A stretch of DNA of 64,000 bases from Flammulina velutipes (lineage: Eukaryota > Basidiomycota > Agaricomycetes > Agaricales > Physalacriaceae): assembly GCA_011800155.1 (NCBI GenBank), contig CM022372.1, positions 496,001 through 560,000 on the forward strand. The letters are read 5' to 3'. Below the pieces are notes generated by a model that did no database searches, had not been told where the DNA came from, and was given only the letters and a program-made list of their open reading frames with translations. The translations under genes were made by a program, and so were the position numbers. Of this stretch, positions 1 through 10,848 are shown in pieces (the first letter of the stretch is position 1; each line of letters opens with the position of its first letter).

Positions 1-48
1 GCGTCTACCCATTCTTGTACGCGCCTACGTCGACGTTACATTTTCCAG

Positions 49-1250
49 GTCAAAGCAGACAAAAATACGCGCTCCTTTCTGGACGCATATCAATCGCAGT
101 GCATGCTCACCGACGTACGTATCCAAAGCCTCAGCAGCAACAGGCGTTTGGGCAAGGCCCGCAAGGTTACCACAAACCACCGGGGTTCGTAAAATCCGGG
201 GGCGAGGAGCGCAAGACATCTGCCAAGTAATCAAGGACGGATGAGGAGAGTGCGCAGGAACGGCAGGAGTCGAGGAAGCGTGATGAGGAGGTTTCATTTC
301 GAGATATATGTGCTGTCACTTTTCTTCGGTCGTTGCTAACGGAGGACAATGACAGAGGGAACGCCGATACGAGCCTAGGGAGCGGACGCGCTGGAACGTG
401 CGATGTACCGTGCTCAGGCTAATAAAGAGGCGGAAGATAGAGAAGCGCACGCGACTTGTTGTTTGGGACGACGACGAGAGCGATGAACTTTTCTACATCA
501 ACCGCGTGCGGAGGCTAGAGGTGGAAGAAGCTGCCGATGCCAAGTCGAGGAGCAGGAGGCAGAGAACCTGAGGTGCGAGTCGGAGGACTTCTTAGCGCGG
601 CAGATGGATGATATGCAGGCGTTGGCTGAGGAGCAAGGGAAGGCTGGGATGATGGGGCGCCGCTCAAGCTTAATGTGGCCTTGCCCATCCTAAGCAGAAG
701 GAGAAGAAGGAGCGATCGATGGTGTTTGGGCAGGATGACGAGGAAGATGAGGTTAAGAAGAAGAAGGCACGACTGGTGAAGCTTGATTTCAGTGTGGCGG
801 AGAGTGAGGAGGAGAGGCTGGAGAAGATCCAGAGTCTGGTTCCTCAGGACAAGGAGACCCTTTTCAAGTCGAAGGTTCGGTGGGATGGGTTGTCTGATGT
901 GCGTTTTTTATCCCGCTTTTGGGTTAGTGGGTGTCGCTGACCGTTTTATAGATAGGAAGCTAGAACCGCTGGTGAAGCGTCTTATGTTCAAGTATCTCGG
1001 TGAGGTTGAAGAGGAAGATCTAATTATGTTCGTTTTTGGAGCACCTAAAGGACCATAAAGGCCCGCAATAGCCTTTTGAGGGGCTTGAGCCGGTATGTTG
1101 CGTACTACTCGGCGTGGTCTGGATATTGATTTCGGACAGGTACTCGAGGAGGAAGCCATTGAGCTAGTGACTAGTGTGTGGCGACAGGTCATTTGCGAGA
1201 GTATGGCGTGTGGGGAGGGTCTTCATAGTGAGAAGATCTACGTTGATTGA
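49..1250 (+). pseudogene. RBM25-like PWI-domain splicing factor, decayed copy
   Basis: Stretches of the C-terminal part of an RBM25/Snu71-type splicing protein can be read here in shifting frames. An acceptor-like TTTTCCAG at 42-49 leads into a piece containing FLDAYQSQ, then WDDDESDELFYINRVRRLE (about 464-521), FLARQMDDMQALAEEQ (about 592-640), then the PWI domain with LVPQDKETLFKSKVRWDG (about 837-890), LEPLVKRLMFKYLGE and EEEAIELVTSVWRQVI, ending in TGA at 1248-1250. Stops and single-base frameshifts separate these pieces: for example one extra T near 1036 breaks the PWI domain before LEHLKDHKGPQ. The RNA-recognition half would lie left of the window. In intact orthologues the protein joins the U1 snRNP and affects splice choice (family knowledge). 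Calling it dead is an inference from at least four independent lesions. Assembly error is the alternative. Confidence 0.8.
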
Positions 1251-1606
1251 TGGATTGAGGCCAGGTGCGTCGTTCATATATAGGAACCTGGACCTAGAGA
1301 TGAAGTTTGGGGAGGGGAGGACGCGCCCGGGGCCGTGGGTAATGTTGCTGTGAGTTCATTATTTGAATGCGCGCTTGCGAGACATAATGATATTCCTATT
1401 TTTTTGCTCTCTGAGTCTGTCTCTGTGTGTCTTTATGTTCGCCGGTGGATGCTTGGACCGATCAGACATCTCCGCGTGGTGATGGGGTAAAGGAACGGAC
1501 ATGTGATGGGGGCGGTCAGCTGGGCGCACGGCGTTACGTAGGGATCGGTGGGAGTGGACGGATATAAAGCGTGAATTCTGCGTGAGGGGTTGCCTCCATT
1601 CCCATC
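1251..1606. other. Intergenic, trehalase promoter region
   Basis: No gene is seen between the decayed RBM25-like copy and the trehalase start. GGATATAAAGC at about 1559-1569, some 40 bases before the ATG, is a plausible TATA element. Confidence 0.4.
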
Positions 1607-4389
1607 ATGCTTGTCCCGGTATTGCTCTTGGGTGTCGCTGGAAGCGTTTATGGCCAAAGTTCTAGTGCGACAGTGTCGACTGCCGTAGCGAACCCCTCTG
1701 CATCTGCTGGAGCGAGTCTGCCCTCACAAGCGCCTCTTCCTCCAAAGCAGGATTGGTGCCCCTCTGAGATCTTCTGCGCTGGGGAGGTAGGCGTTCCCGT
1801 CTTTCCTTTCGTCTGACTTCCTTTTTAATCACATGATAGCTCCTCCAAACAGTCAACCTCGCCGCGCTCTTCCCGGACGACAAGACATTCATCGACAAAC
1901 CCACGACTAAAAACGCATCTTCGGTCCTCGCCGACTTTGCTTCGCTTTCCTTGGCTCCCACAGTCGGGGATGTGGAGGAGTTTGTCAATAGCGACTTTGG
2001 AGGGGAGGGATTGGAGCTTGAACCGCTGAACCTGGCTGAGGAAGAAGGGGAAGGGTATGAAGAGAACCCGCCTTTTCTGGGGAATGTGACGGACCCGCTT
2101 TTGCGCGCGTGGGCGGGGACGGTGCATGGGTACTGGGCGCAGCTGGTGAGAGGCACGAAGAGCCAAGGGGGCGTGTTGTGTGATGGGGTGCAGTGCGAGA
2201 GTTCGTTGATTCCGCTGAATCATACCTTCGTCGTTCCGGGTGGGTGTTTTCTTCCTTCGCGGGACGTGTATTGATTTGCAAATGTGTTCTAGGCGGCAGG
2301 TTTAGGGAACAGTATTACTGGGACAGCTTCTGGATCGTGGAGGGGTTGTTGGAGAGCAGGTTGTTCAGTATCGTTAATGCAACGCTGCAAAACTTCATGG
2401 ACGAGATTGAGACGATTGGGTTCATCCCGAATGGGGGGAGGATCTATTGTATGTCTTTCTTTCACCTCTGAGTTTTCTGGGCGATTCCTGATAGTTGGCT
2501 CAATTAGATTTGAATCGCTCGCAGCCGCCGTTGTTCATACAGGTGAGTCTTCGGACGCGATGTAACGGCGAACTAGTATCGATGTCGATTGTCGTATAGA
2601 TGCTGGCGCGGTACGTGACCGTCAGCGGGGATAATGAGATCCTGACGCGTGCCCTGCCTCTTGCTGAGGTTCGTTCATCACTTCCTCCTACCCATCCCTT
2701 CATTCTTACTCACCGGTGAACACAGAAAGAGATGCAATGGTGGCGAGAGAACCGATACGTAAACGTAACGAGCCCTACGACGAATGAGACCTACGAGGTG
2801 GCCCACTATGACGTGACGAACAGTGCGCCTAGGCCGGAATCATATTTGACTGGTATGTCCATTATCTCCTTCACCGTCTGGGGCGGTACTGAGACTTGAT
2901 ACGAAGATTACGAAACGGCGAACAGCGAGCCAGCGCTGAACGAAAGTGAGCGGGCGGATTTGTATGCTGAATTGGCGACCGGGGCTGAGTCTGGTATGCG
3001 TCCTTTGACTTGTACCGGCTGTGTTGCTGAATGTCGATCTTTTTTGCAGGATGGGACTTCACCTCCCGTTGGTTCACGGATCCCAAACCCGGTAACGGAG
3101 ACTTGAGGACACTGCAGGTGCGGAGTATCGTTCCTGTCGAGCTTAACAGTATCTTGTGTATGTCTTTCTCTCCCTACTTCAATTATAATCCTGACAGTAC
3201 GATATATAGACAAGAACCACATCGTCCTCTCCCAACTCTCCACTTCTGAATCTAACACCACTTTCCACCGCGAAGCCGCAGCATCGCTCCGCACGGGCAT
3301 CCTCGACCTCCTCTGGAATTCGACCAAACTCGCGTTCTACGACTTCAACCTTCGTACCCAAACACAAAACAATGTATTCTCTGCTGCAGCGTACACCCCT
3401 TACTGGAGCGGAATCACACCAGACCAAGTGCTCCAGAGCGGGGAGAACGCACTAAAGGCGTTCGCACCCGTCAATCTCGTCTTGAACAGGTGGAATGGCA
3501 CGTTCCCAGCGACATTCTTGGAGACGGGGCTGCAATGGTATGTCTTTTCTTTTGATTCACGAGACGGTTGACTGAACTCTGCTGTAGGGATTTCCCGAAT
3601 ACGTGGCCACCGCACCAGTACATCGTTCTACAGGCCTTGAGGGCGTTGCCTGCTAACGTCACCGGTGATGTGCTCCCTCGCGGGAATGGCAGTTCGTTCG
3701 ACTTGCTGCCGGAGGGTCAGCTGGGGTTGAGTGAGGCGGATTTACCTCTGCAGCCTGCGCATGTGCCGGCTGGGACGAACTTGACGGGGGATGTGAACTT
3801 CCTGGAGGGGACCGTGTTTAATGGAGGGAACGCCACTGAGGGAGAGGGATGGGCGAGTCAGTTAGGGAGGGAGCTAGCGAATCGCTATTTCGGGAGTGCA
3901 TTCTGCAGCTGGTGCGGTTTCTCTTCTCTTTGGTGGTTGAAATGGTATACTAAAGTATGTATTACCTTTCAGGAGAGCCACGGGCGGGTCTATTGACGAT
4001 GTGCTTCCCAGGCTGTCTGATGAGGAGCTAGGAAGCGCAGGAGTGAACGGGACTGGGAATGTGAGTTATTCCTTTCCTTTCCTTTCTCTCCAGGTTATTG
4101 ATGCCCTGGTTAGATGTTTGAAAAGTTCTCCAGCGTTGACTTCGACTCTGCGGGGCGCGGGGGCGAATATGTTGTACAGGCAGGGTTTGGATGGACGAAT
4201 GGAGTGGTGTTGTGGGTGGCAAGCGTGTACGGGGATGTATTGGTGAGACCGGAATGTCCGGATTTGTTGGAAGGGGGAGGGACTGATGTAGGATTGGGTG
4301 GGGATGAGGACGGAGCGATGGGTTTGAGGGTCAGTGGGCTGTTGCTAGCGGCCATGGCTGTGGTAGGATTGTTGAGTGGATTGATTTGA
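1607..4389 (+). CDS. Secreted GH37 trehalase, probably GPI-anchored
   Basis: Hydrolyses trehalose to two glucose outside the cell. Twelve exons: 1607-1786, 1840-2239, 2293-2448, 2508-2542, 2600-2668, 2726-2852, 2907-2993, 3050-3157, 3210-3537, 3588-3911, 3973-4060, 4114-4389. They join without stops into 725 residues. The start is followed by a signal peptide (LVPVLLLGVAGSVYGQ). GH37 signatures are complete: PGGRFREQYYWDSFW crosses the exon 2/3 junction, QWDFPNTWPP crosses exon 9/10, and GGEYVVQAGFGWTNGV lies in the last exon. Many N-glycosylation sites occur. The C-terminus is a hydrophobic tail (SGLLLAAMAVVGLLSGLI) with no charged end, as expected for a GPI signal. Its short internal exons are well bounded by GTATGT- or GTGAGT-type donors. 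Family assignment is secure. The GPI anchor and extracellular role are inferences. The 3' end faces the F-box gene at 4665. Confidence 0.95.
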
Positions 4390-4664
4390 AGAAGCGTTGT
4401 AAATGAATTACCTTTGTATTATTCAAAAAGAGATTAAAATTGAATGTATGTAGTTCAGTATATGTATTCATGAATAAAAGTGTAGGCGGAGGAGAATGTA
4501 GTCAAGCTTCAAGATTCAGACCACTGATTTCTTCTTTTTCAAGTTGCGAAGGTCTCTCTCTATTCAACACTGCCTAGTAGCTCAAATATAAAATGTTGCA
4601 TACATTATTCTGGTCACATACCATTGGCCCCATGAGTAGATAACCAAAGGCAGTGATACATTGG

Positions 4665-6227
4665 TCATTGGTAGACGAGTTGCACACCCTTGGACCCTTC
4701 AAGAAATGGCCCTAAAATCCCTCGATGGCTCTCCTTCATCGTCTCTGTAGCATACCCTCTTGCTACCACGATAGAACAGGATTCCAACGCCACGAAATCA
4801 TCCCGCTTTGTTCTCTTCGCCAACATCCGTTGTACGGCTGGTATCTCGGAGGGCTCGACATATATGCGCAGCCTCCTCAAAAACGGGAGATTCGCCTCCA
4901 GGAAAACCAGTACGGCCCTGGGAATGGAATCGGTAAACTTGGAACGGAAATAGAGAGTCTCCAAGCACTCCTGCGACTGGAGGATGTCGACGAGGTCTGG
5001 AGAAATGTCAACATCCACGACCTCTAAGCTGACAAGCTTGCAGTTGGATCGCTCGAAGAACCTTGAATCCGAAGGCCAGAACACTATGCTCAAGTGTGAC
5101 TTGCCGCAATCGCTCCTCACACGCCCCAGGCCTCTCCCGAAGGAAAGATGACGCAGACTGGGCAGAGAAAGGGACTCGAGCAGGTCGAATTTCGCGTTGT
5201 CGACATGCAATGTCTCCAATTGCTCATGCCGAATGACAATCTTCGCAGGAGTTTGTCCTTTGGTGTGTTCGTTGTCCTTTATATAGAGTTCTGCAAGTAG
5301 CGGGGCATCCACCATTGCGCGGAAAACCTCCCCCGATTCAACAGAGCCGTTCAGACGGAGGCACCGCAGTTTTCCCAAACACGACCAGGGAATGCATTGC
5401 GGTGAAAGTGAGTAGCATTCAAGGGCCCGTAGGTCGGTTGCGCGCGTGAGTATGTTGTGTATCCAGGTTCCGTAGCTTTTGTGCATGCTCCCGAGAACCA
5501 CTTCTTTCAGGTTGCTGAGTGTCTCTATCGGTCGTGAAAACGTCTCGCCATCGATGGGACGGTAGTTTGCATCCATTTGGAACGTTTTCGCCCGGGGCAG
5601 CAAATCCGAGACCGTCTGGATAATCCGAGATTGTGATATGTTATCCTTCACGTCGATCATAACCAAGATGCGCAAATCCTGGGCACCTCCAGCTCTCGCA
5701 ATTCTTTCCTCGAGCTTCTCCCATTGTTCTGCGGTAAGCGGTGGGTGATCATGGCGCCCGTATCCTTCAAAATACCCATTGAAATACCCGACCGGGATTG
5801 TTTGCCAGAGGCGAGGGTCCGACATCATGGTTTGGTGCCATCGACGACAGACTCTGAGAAGAGTCTGTGCTTTTAGTATCGTAGGACGTCTCAGACTGGT
5901 TTCGGCGAAGCAGAGATTGAGGAAATGGAGGAATATCTCGCTGAGAATCTCCGCAGGGAGTTTGCGGATAGCACTAGGGGCAAGCAGCGCCTCTCCTCGA
6001 GAGATGGCTTCAAGGATGCTTTCCTCGTTGGCCTTTGCCTCTTCAAGGCTCTGTCGCGTGAGGGCGATAGCTTGAAGCTGGCCGTCGAGATCTTTCTGAA
6101 CCTTCGTTATTGCAAGTTGGACGGTAGAAAGGTTTCTTTTGAGATTTTGAACAGAGTTAGACACGTCCAAGATGTCGTCTCTATCCAAGACAAAGTTGGC
6201 GCGTTGAATGACGCCCGGAGGTATCAT
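4665..6227 (-). CDS. F-box protein, copy 1 of the local family
   Basis: Single coding exon, 520 residues, substrate-receptor type F-box protein. The order is: PPGVIQRANF leader, a coiled coil (about residues 15-75, with a run of heptads ending EESILEAISRGEALL), an F-box (about 80-125, IRKLPAEILSEIFLHFL), then irregular leucine-rich repeats to the end. By family knowledge such proteins bring targets to SCF ubiquitin ligases; the target is unknown. Compared with its paralogues at 6631, 12722 and 16686 the first few codons differ: the position of their ATG is mutated here and a TAG lies three codons upstream, so translation must begin at the internal ATG-ATA-CCT. A 5'-UTR intron (6237-6280, GTGAGTGGCGAGA donor) is shared with the other copies. 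CACGTG lies at 6347-6352, 120 bases upstream. Confidence 0.88.
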   Translation of the reverse strand: MIPPGVIQRANFVLDRDDILDVSNSVQNLKRNLSTVQLAITKVQKDLDGQLQAIALTRQSLEEAKANEESILEAISRGEALLAPSAIRKLPAEILSEIFLHFLNLCFAETSLRRPTILKAQTLLRVCRRWHQTMMSDPRLWQTIPVGYFNGYFEGYGRHDHPPLTAEQWEKLEERIARAGGAQDLRILVMIDVKDNISQSRIIQTVSDLLPRAKTFQMDANYRPIDGETFSRPIETLSNLKEVVLGSMHKSYGTWIHNILTRATDLRALECYSLSPQCIPWSCLGKLRCLRLNGSVESGEVFRAMVDAPLLAELYIKDNEHTKGQTPAKIVIRHEQLETLHVDNAKFDLLESLSLPSLRHLSFGRGLGRVRSDCGKSHLSIVFWPSDSRFFERSNCKLVSLEVVDVDISPDLVDILQSQECLETLYFRSKFTDSIPRAVLVFLEANLPFLRRLRIYVEPSEIPAVQRMLAKRTKRDDFVALESCSIVVARGYATETMKESHRGILGPFLEGSKGVQLVYQ

Positions 6228-6630
6228 AGTCCTCTACTTGATGATTCAGCAGCCGTTTAGATACAGGTCTCGCCACTCACTGTGTAACGAAGGATGCTAG
6301 GTGATGATGGCGGCCGGAGGAAGAGTTGCTTCCTTATTACGAGAAGCACGTGATGGTGCAATGCCGCTTCAACTTGAAGTCAACCACTTTTATTCCCGAG
6401 AGAAGTTGAACTTCAAGCTTCAAGTCTCTAATTGAAGTAAGTAGGCATTGCGCATTCTTTCCCTAGGACCCTCGAATCATCAGAAATATCATTGTTCACA
6501 CTGTCGCGTGAGGAAAGGGAGATGAGACAGGCGTTTCATTCATCGTTGATCAAGTGTCAATCATCCGCTAGTGTATTCATTATTTCGACCTTTAACCATT
6601 GCTTGATAGTCACGCGCAGCATTACATTGA
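6228..6630. promoter_or_regulatory. F-box copy 1 promoter and 5'-UTR intron
   Basis: Read on the minus strand, this holds CACGTG (6347-6352), a leader CACCTAGCATCC, and a 5'-UTR intron 6280-6237 beginning GTGAGTGGCGAGA. The same order and spacing recur before the copies at 12722 and 16686. Further left lies an imperfect inverted repeat with GCAATGCC at 6358-6365 and GGCATTGC at 6444-6451, enclosing several CTTCAA/TTGAAG words. Confidence 0.55.
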
Positions 6631-8172
6631 TCAACGAAAGCTAAGTCGCATACCTACAGGCCCTCCAATAAATTCCCTATGAATCCTACGCTGATTCTCA
6701 TCAGTATACCCTCCCATCAGCACCACGACAGAGCACGACTCCAGCGCCACAAAATCGTCCCGCTTCTTTCGCTCCGCAAACATCTCCCGTACAGCGTGTC
6801 TCTGGTCAGGCGTGACACACACATGGAGCTCAGTCAAAGACGGGAGATTCGCCTGTAGGAATTCCAGCACGGCGTTATGAACCGTCACCCCCGGGGATCT
6901 GGATTCGCAACACAGCATTTCCAAGCTCTCCTGTAACTGGAGGATACCGATGATTTCCGGAGACAAGCAAACATTCACGACCTCCAAGCTAAGGAGCTTG
7001 CATTTAGATCTCTCGAAAAATCTCGCAACACGAGAATCGGACGGCCACTGCACTAGGCCTTTGAGCATGCGTGCGCTGGCCCTATACACTGAATCTCTTC
7101 CGAACGAAAGATGGCGTAGCCCCGGCAGAGTAAAGTATTCGAGGAACTCGAAATTCGTGGCGTCAACATAGAATGTCTCCAATCGCGCATGCCTTTTGGG
7201 AGCACTAGCAGGACCTGGGCTGTGTATGAGGCTCTTCACATAGAGTTCGGCGAGTAACGGCGCATCATCCAGTATGCGAGCAATATCGTTATTGCTAAAA
7301 AGGTTGTCCAGACGAAGGCAGTGGAGTCTTTTCAAGCACGACAGGGGAACGAATTTCGGGAGAGGCGTGTAGCATTGGAGGGACCGGAGGTTGGGTGCGT
7401 GTGTGAGTAGGCTTGTTACCCAGCTTCCGTAGCTAATGTCCATCATGCCCAGAACGACCTCTTTCAGGTTGTGGATCGTCTCCACCGGTCGTGGAAGCGT
7501 CTCCTCATGTTCGAGCGGATGATATGCCTCCATCTGGAACCTTGTCGCGCGCGACAGCAATTCCACGGCCATTTGCAGAAACCGAGATTGCGATGCGTTA
7601 TCAATCACTTTGATCATCACCGCGACCGACAAGTTCTGAGTGCTTCGAGCTCTCGAGATCCTCTCCTCGAACATTTCCCAACATTCTCCTCTTAGGCTTC
7701 TGTTGTTTCCGAGATTCCCTACGGGGATGGTTCGCCAGAGACGAGGGTCCGATATCATTGTTTGGCGCCATCGGCGGCAGATTCGGAGGAGGAGATTCTG
7801 TGTTTGGAGGATCGTGGTATATTGGAGGTAATGATTGGAGAGGCAGAGGTCGAGGTAATGGAGGAAAATCTCGCTGAGAACCTCCGTGGGAAGTATGCGG
7901 ATAGGGCTTGGGGCAAGTAGGGCCTCGCCTTGTGAGATGGCTCCGATGATGTGGTTCTCGTTTGCCTTTGCCACTTCCAGGTTCCGTTGCGCGAGAGCAA
8001 CGGCTTCGAGTTTGTCGTCCAGGTCTTTTTGAGCCTTTGATGTAGTATGTTGGAAGGTGGAAAGGCTTTCTTGGAGAGTTCGGATAGTGTTTGAGACAAC
8101 CAAGATGTCGTCTCTGGACAATCCGGAGTTGGCGCGTTGAATGACCCCGGGAGGTATGATAGTTCCACTCAT
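6631..8172 (-). CDS. F-box protein, copy 2 of the local family
   Basis: Single coding exon, 513 residues, with the same plan as copy 1: IIPPGVIQRAN leader, coiled coil (about 20-80), F-box (about 88-130, IRILPTEVLSEIFLHYLDLC), leucine-rich C-terminal half ending GGPVGMRLSFR. It lies tandem and head-to-tail with copy 1. The start ATG-AGT-GGA-ACT matches the start of the plus-strand copy at 16686 and is preceded by a 5'-UTR intron (8225-8174, GTGAGTGGCAAG...TTATCCAG). Unlike the other three close copies I find no CACGTG in its upstream region; the aligned place reads GGCATTCCTT. This suggests altered expression (inference). F-box family membership is clear, the substrate is not. Confidence 0.88.
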   Translation of the reverse strand: MSGTIIPPGVIQRANSGLSRDDILVVSNTIRTLQESLSTFQHTTSKAQKDLDDKLEAVALAQRNLEVAKANENHIIGAISQGEALLAPSPIRILPTEVLSEIFLHYLDLCLSNHYLQYTTILQTQNLLLRICRRWRQTMISDPRLWRTIPVGNLGNNRSLRGECWEMFEERISRARSTQNLSVAVMIKVIDNASQSRFLQMAVELLSRATRFQMEAYHPLEHEETLPRPVETIHNLKEVVLGMMDISYGSWVTSLLTHAPNLRSLQCYTPLPKFVPLSCLKRLHCLRLDNLFSNNDIARILDDAPLLAELYVKSLIHSPGPASAPKRHARLETFYVDATNFEFLEYFTLPGLRHLSFGRDSVYRASARMLKGLVQWPSDSRVARFFERSKCKLLSLEVVNVCLSPEIIGILQLQESLEMLCCESRSPGVTVHNAVLEFLQANLPSLTELHVCVTPDQRHAVREMFAERKKRDDFVALESCSVVVLMGGYTDENQRRIHREFIGGPVGMRLSFR

Positions 8173-8542
8173 CCTGGATAATTGGTGTTTTTAGCGGTGG
8201 TTTGAATACATTTCTTGCCACTCACGTATGCAAGAGATTCTAGGCGAGGATGGTGGTCTTGGGGAACCTGGAAGGAATGCCATTGTCAGCCTTATAAGTT
8301 ATAATGAGGAGTCGTTTGGCAGCCGTAATGGTGTGGATCAAATTTGACTCGCTTCCGAAGAACGTTGGACGTTGAGCGCTCCTTTTGAGCTCCGAATCCA
8401 ACATACAACAAAACGAGCCTTGCGCCAGGGATCTAATCATCAGAAATGAGATCTAGATGCACATATGGATATGATACACTTGGTATGTGGGTGTAATGTA
8501 GGATAGGAAATACTATAAAATGCACGCGCCACCTTCGATTCG
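8173..8542. other. F-box copy 2 upstream region and ISA1 3' flank
   Basis: Holds the 5'-UTR intron of F-box copy 2 (8174-8225) and its leader (CCTAGAATCTCTTGCATAC on the minus strand). The rest to 8542 is featureless to me, serving as promoter of copy 2 and as 3' flank of the iron-sulfur gene. Confidence 0.4.
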
Positions 8543-9227
8543 TCATGAAGACACATTAAAAGACTCTCCGCAGCCACAAGCGTCCTTGATATTAGGATTC
8601 TTGAACGCGAACTTTGAACTGCAAAGAAACGGAACCGTTAACGCCCGTCAAACGGAGTAAAAAATGACATCATAACGCACCTCAACGCATCCTCCTGCCA
8701 GTCCATTTCACTGCCTATTATCGAGAAAAGCGCCTTGCTGTCTATCACGACTCGGACACCGTCCTGTTCTACGACTTCGTCGAACTTTGCGGGATTTTCG
8801 ACGTATTCTAGGTGGTAGGAAAGACCCGCGCATCCCTTGTTGCGGACACCGATTCTGATGAGCTGGGGAGTGGGTCCGCGCTGTAGAGCCCTCAGACGCT
8901 CAACTGCTAGTGGGGTCTGCGCGATTCGGTTAATATCACGCCAATCGCAAGATAATAGAAACGTACAATTGAGAGTGCAGCCTTTGTGGCCCGGAGTTTA
9001 GGTCGGGATTTCTCGGCCTTGGGAGCAGGAGGGGGACGCGCGACGATTTGTGGCGCAGATGCGTTGGAGTCTAGCGTTGTGGCGGAAGATGAGGGTACCA
9101 CGACGGGCGGTGAGTCTGCCAACGGCTGGGACTGATGTGCGTGGGGTCGGTAGGCCGACATCATCGCACGTCGAGCCAGTAATGACGGGCACTGTCTCGT
9201 AGTTTGCTGTATTCGTAGAGCGTACAT
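8543..9227 (-). CDS. Mitochondrial iron-sulfur assembly protein Isa1/ISCA1-like
   Basis: A-type (HesB) iron-sulfur assembly protein, acting in mitochondrial maturation of 4Fe-4S enzymes together with Isa2 and Iba57 by family knowledge. Three exons on the minus strand: 9227-8967, 8916-8681, 8618-8543, joining to 190 residues. The first about 80 residues are basic and serine/proline rich, as expected for a mitochondrial presequence and linker. The conserved core begins TPLAVERLRAL and contains VRNKGCAGLSYHLEY, VVIDSKAL, the EMDWQEDALSSKFAF region, and ends PNIKDACGCGESF. The three metal-binding cysteines (GCAG and CGCG) are all present. The join DAL-S-SKFAFK across the last intron restores the invariant LSS-F-F pattern, which supports the model. 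ISCA1 type is favoured over ISCA2 by overall similarity. Confidence 0.93.
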
Positions 9228-9543
9228 CTTGAAAGACGGACGTGTAAAGCAGATTGAATGTGATGGCTGTGGGGCAAGTAACGGTTATTCATATAGGGTG
9301 ATTAGCAAGCGCCGGTCCGGTCCGGATCCGGCACCCATTGTCCAATCACAATGCGAGTATTGTCACTTACGTGTGGATTGTTCTAGCTCAATGGAGGCCA
9401 GTTCGGCGGACCTCGTCTTTTGAGGACTTTGGAGACTGAACTAGGCCTGTGGCGCTGAATGGCCAGAGTCTACACAATGATTCTAGAGAAACACGTCGTA
9501 TAACAGCTCTCGCGTTGGTCACGCCACAATACATTCGTCTATG
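9228..9543. other. Intergenic between ISA1-like and FIST genes
   Basis: Promoter side of the iron-sulfur gene and 3' side of the FIST gene. It has a GC-rich GGTCCGGTCCGGATCCGG stretch at about 9313-9330 and nothing else that I can support. Confidence 0.3.
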
Positions 9544-10848
9544 TTACCCAACCCAGCCTGCTCGCGTCCCCCCTACGCCAACAACAGAGCTACCATAGAC
9601 TAGCCCGTTCTCACTCGCAGCGACAAAACCGTCAAGTCTTTGTTCTTTTTCGTCCCCGTAGCGCACACTGTGATTTTCATCCGAAACGAAGAATACCGTG
9701 TCCGAGGGAGTGGCACTCGGTATGCGGACGATGGAGGTCTTTCTTCGATGATAGAACTACACCGTAGTCAGTGGTCTGAGAACCTGGGAGCTCGCGCACG
9801 AACCTGTATTTTCTCGTCTACAGCAGGTCCATCTTCTCCTGATAACGAGATAGTCCCACGAGATGGATCGCCCGCCGTGACGGTGTATATACGCCCCAAG
9901 GCAGTCATCAAGTAAAATTCCGCGTTCTCCTTGAACGATTTATCGAACGACATGTCGATACCGCTCTTCTTGATAGTGTTCAGCAGAAGCTGGGCAGCGT
10001 TCTTGTCGTCAAAGGTATGCACTAGATTTCCTTCACTGTCTGTGACGGTTATAGTGTCGGATGAAAGCGGTTCAAGACCCAAGAAGTCGATGGAAGGCGC
10101 GACGATTGGCCTCCGCGTCGTGAGCGCGAGCCCCACTGCCCCAGAGTCGTATATTCGGTTATTGTTAAACAGAGTGTACGGCCGTCCAGTCACGAATGGG
10201 GTGGAAGAACCAATTAGACCAAGCTAGGGGGACATAAGTTCTGGAACAAGAATAACATTGAGAGCTTACTCGACGGGCGTTAGGAAACCCAGAAGAAAGG
10301 GAGGATATTAGACCTTGAGGCGAGGCGTCGGTGAAATACAAGAGAGAGCTGACGTCTAGTGGGCTAAGGGATGAGTTCAACATCTGCAATGATAAAATAC
10401 TCAACACATACTCAAGGGGCTGCAACGCCTCAGGAAGTGACCTGGCTTTATTCTTTCCCTTCCCCCAAACATCCTCCCATTGCAGTTCCTCAGGATGCTC
10501 CTGCTCGTCCTTCATCCGAAACGAATGCCAGCGCCCGACCTGTGGTATCTCGGTCCCAGGAATTTCCGACCTGAATGGCACACACTCATCATGGTCGAAG
10601 AGCGCGACAGAGCAGGATATCAAATCAGGCGCGTGCGTGGGCGCAGATAGACACCCGACAGTGGATGCGCATGCCGTTGTGAGGCTGTCAACGAGCTGCC
10701 CGAGGTCAGAAGAGGCGACGTTGGTGGAAAGAGCAAAGAGAAGTGATTTCCGGCTGGCAGGTATTATGTTGTTAGATTTGAAAAGCGCGAGATGGGATAT
10801 TATGGACTGGGCAGAGCGACTAATGAGCGTGAAGGAGCGTTTAGCCAT
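9544..10848 (-). CDS. FIST-domain protein
   Basis: Three exons on the minus strand (10848-10270, 10223-9804, 9756-9544), 403 residues. The N-terminal half (MAKRSFTLISRSAQSI..., ending FPNARR) corresponds to FIST_N; after the first intron LGLIGSSTPFVTGRPYTLF and IYDSGAVGLAL open the C-terminal sensor part; exon 3 gives FYHRRKTS, VFFVSDENH and FVAASENGLVYG. FIST domains are thought to sense small ligands and in animals occur next to an F-box (FBXO22); here no F-box is visible, so the protein is a stand-alone FIST. The last intron (9803-9757, 47 nt) was placed by continuing the conserved ending. A GTATGT...CAG stretch of only 28 nt near 10390-10417 was kept as coding because removing it breaks the frame. 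The ligand is unknown. Confidence 0.85.

Noticed and set aside
10390..10420. 28-base GTATGT...CAG intron inside the FIST gene
   Set aside because: Too short, and removing it gives a stop at once; reading through is open.
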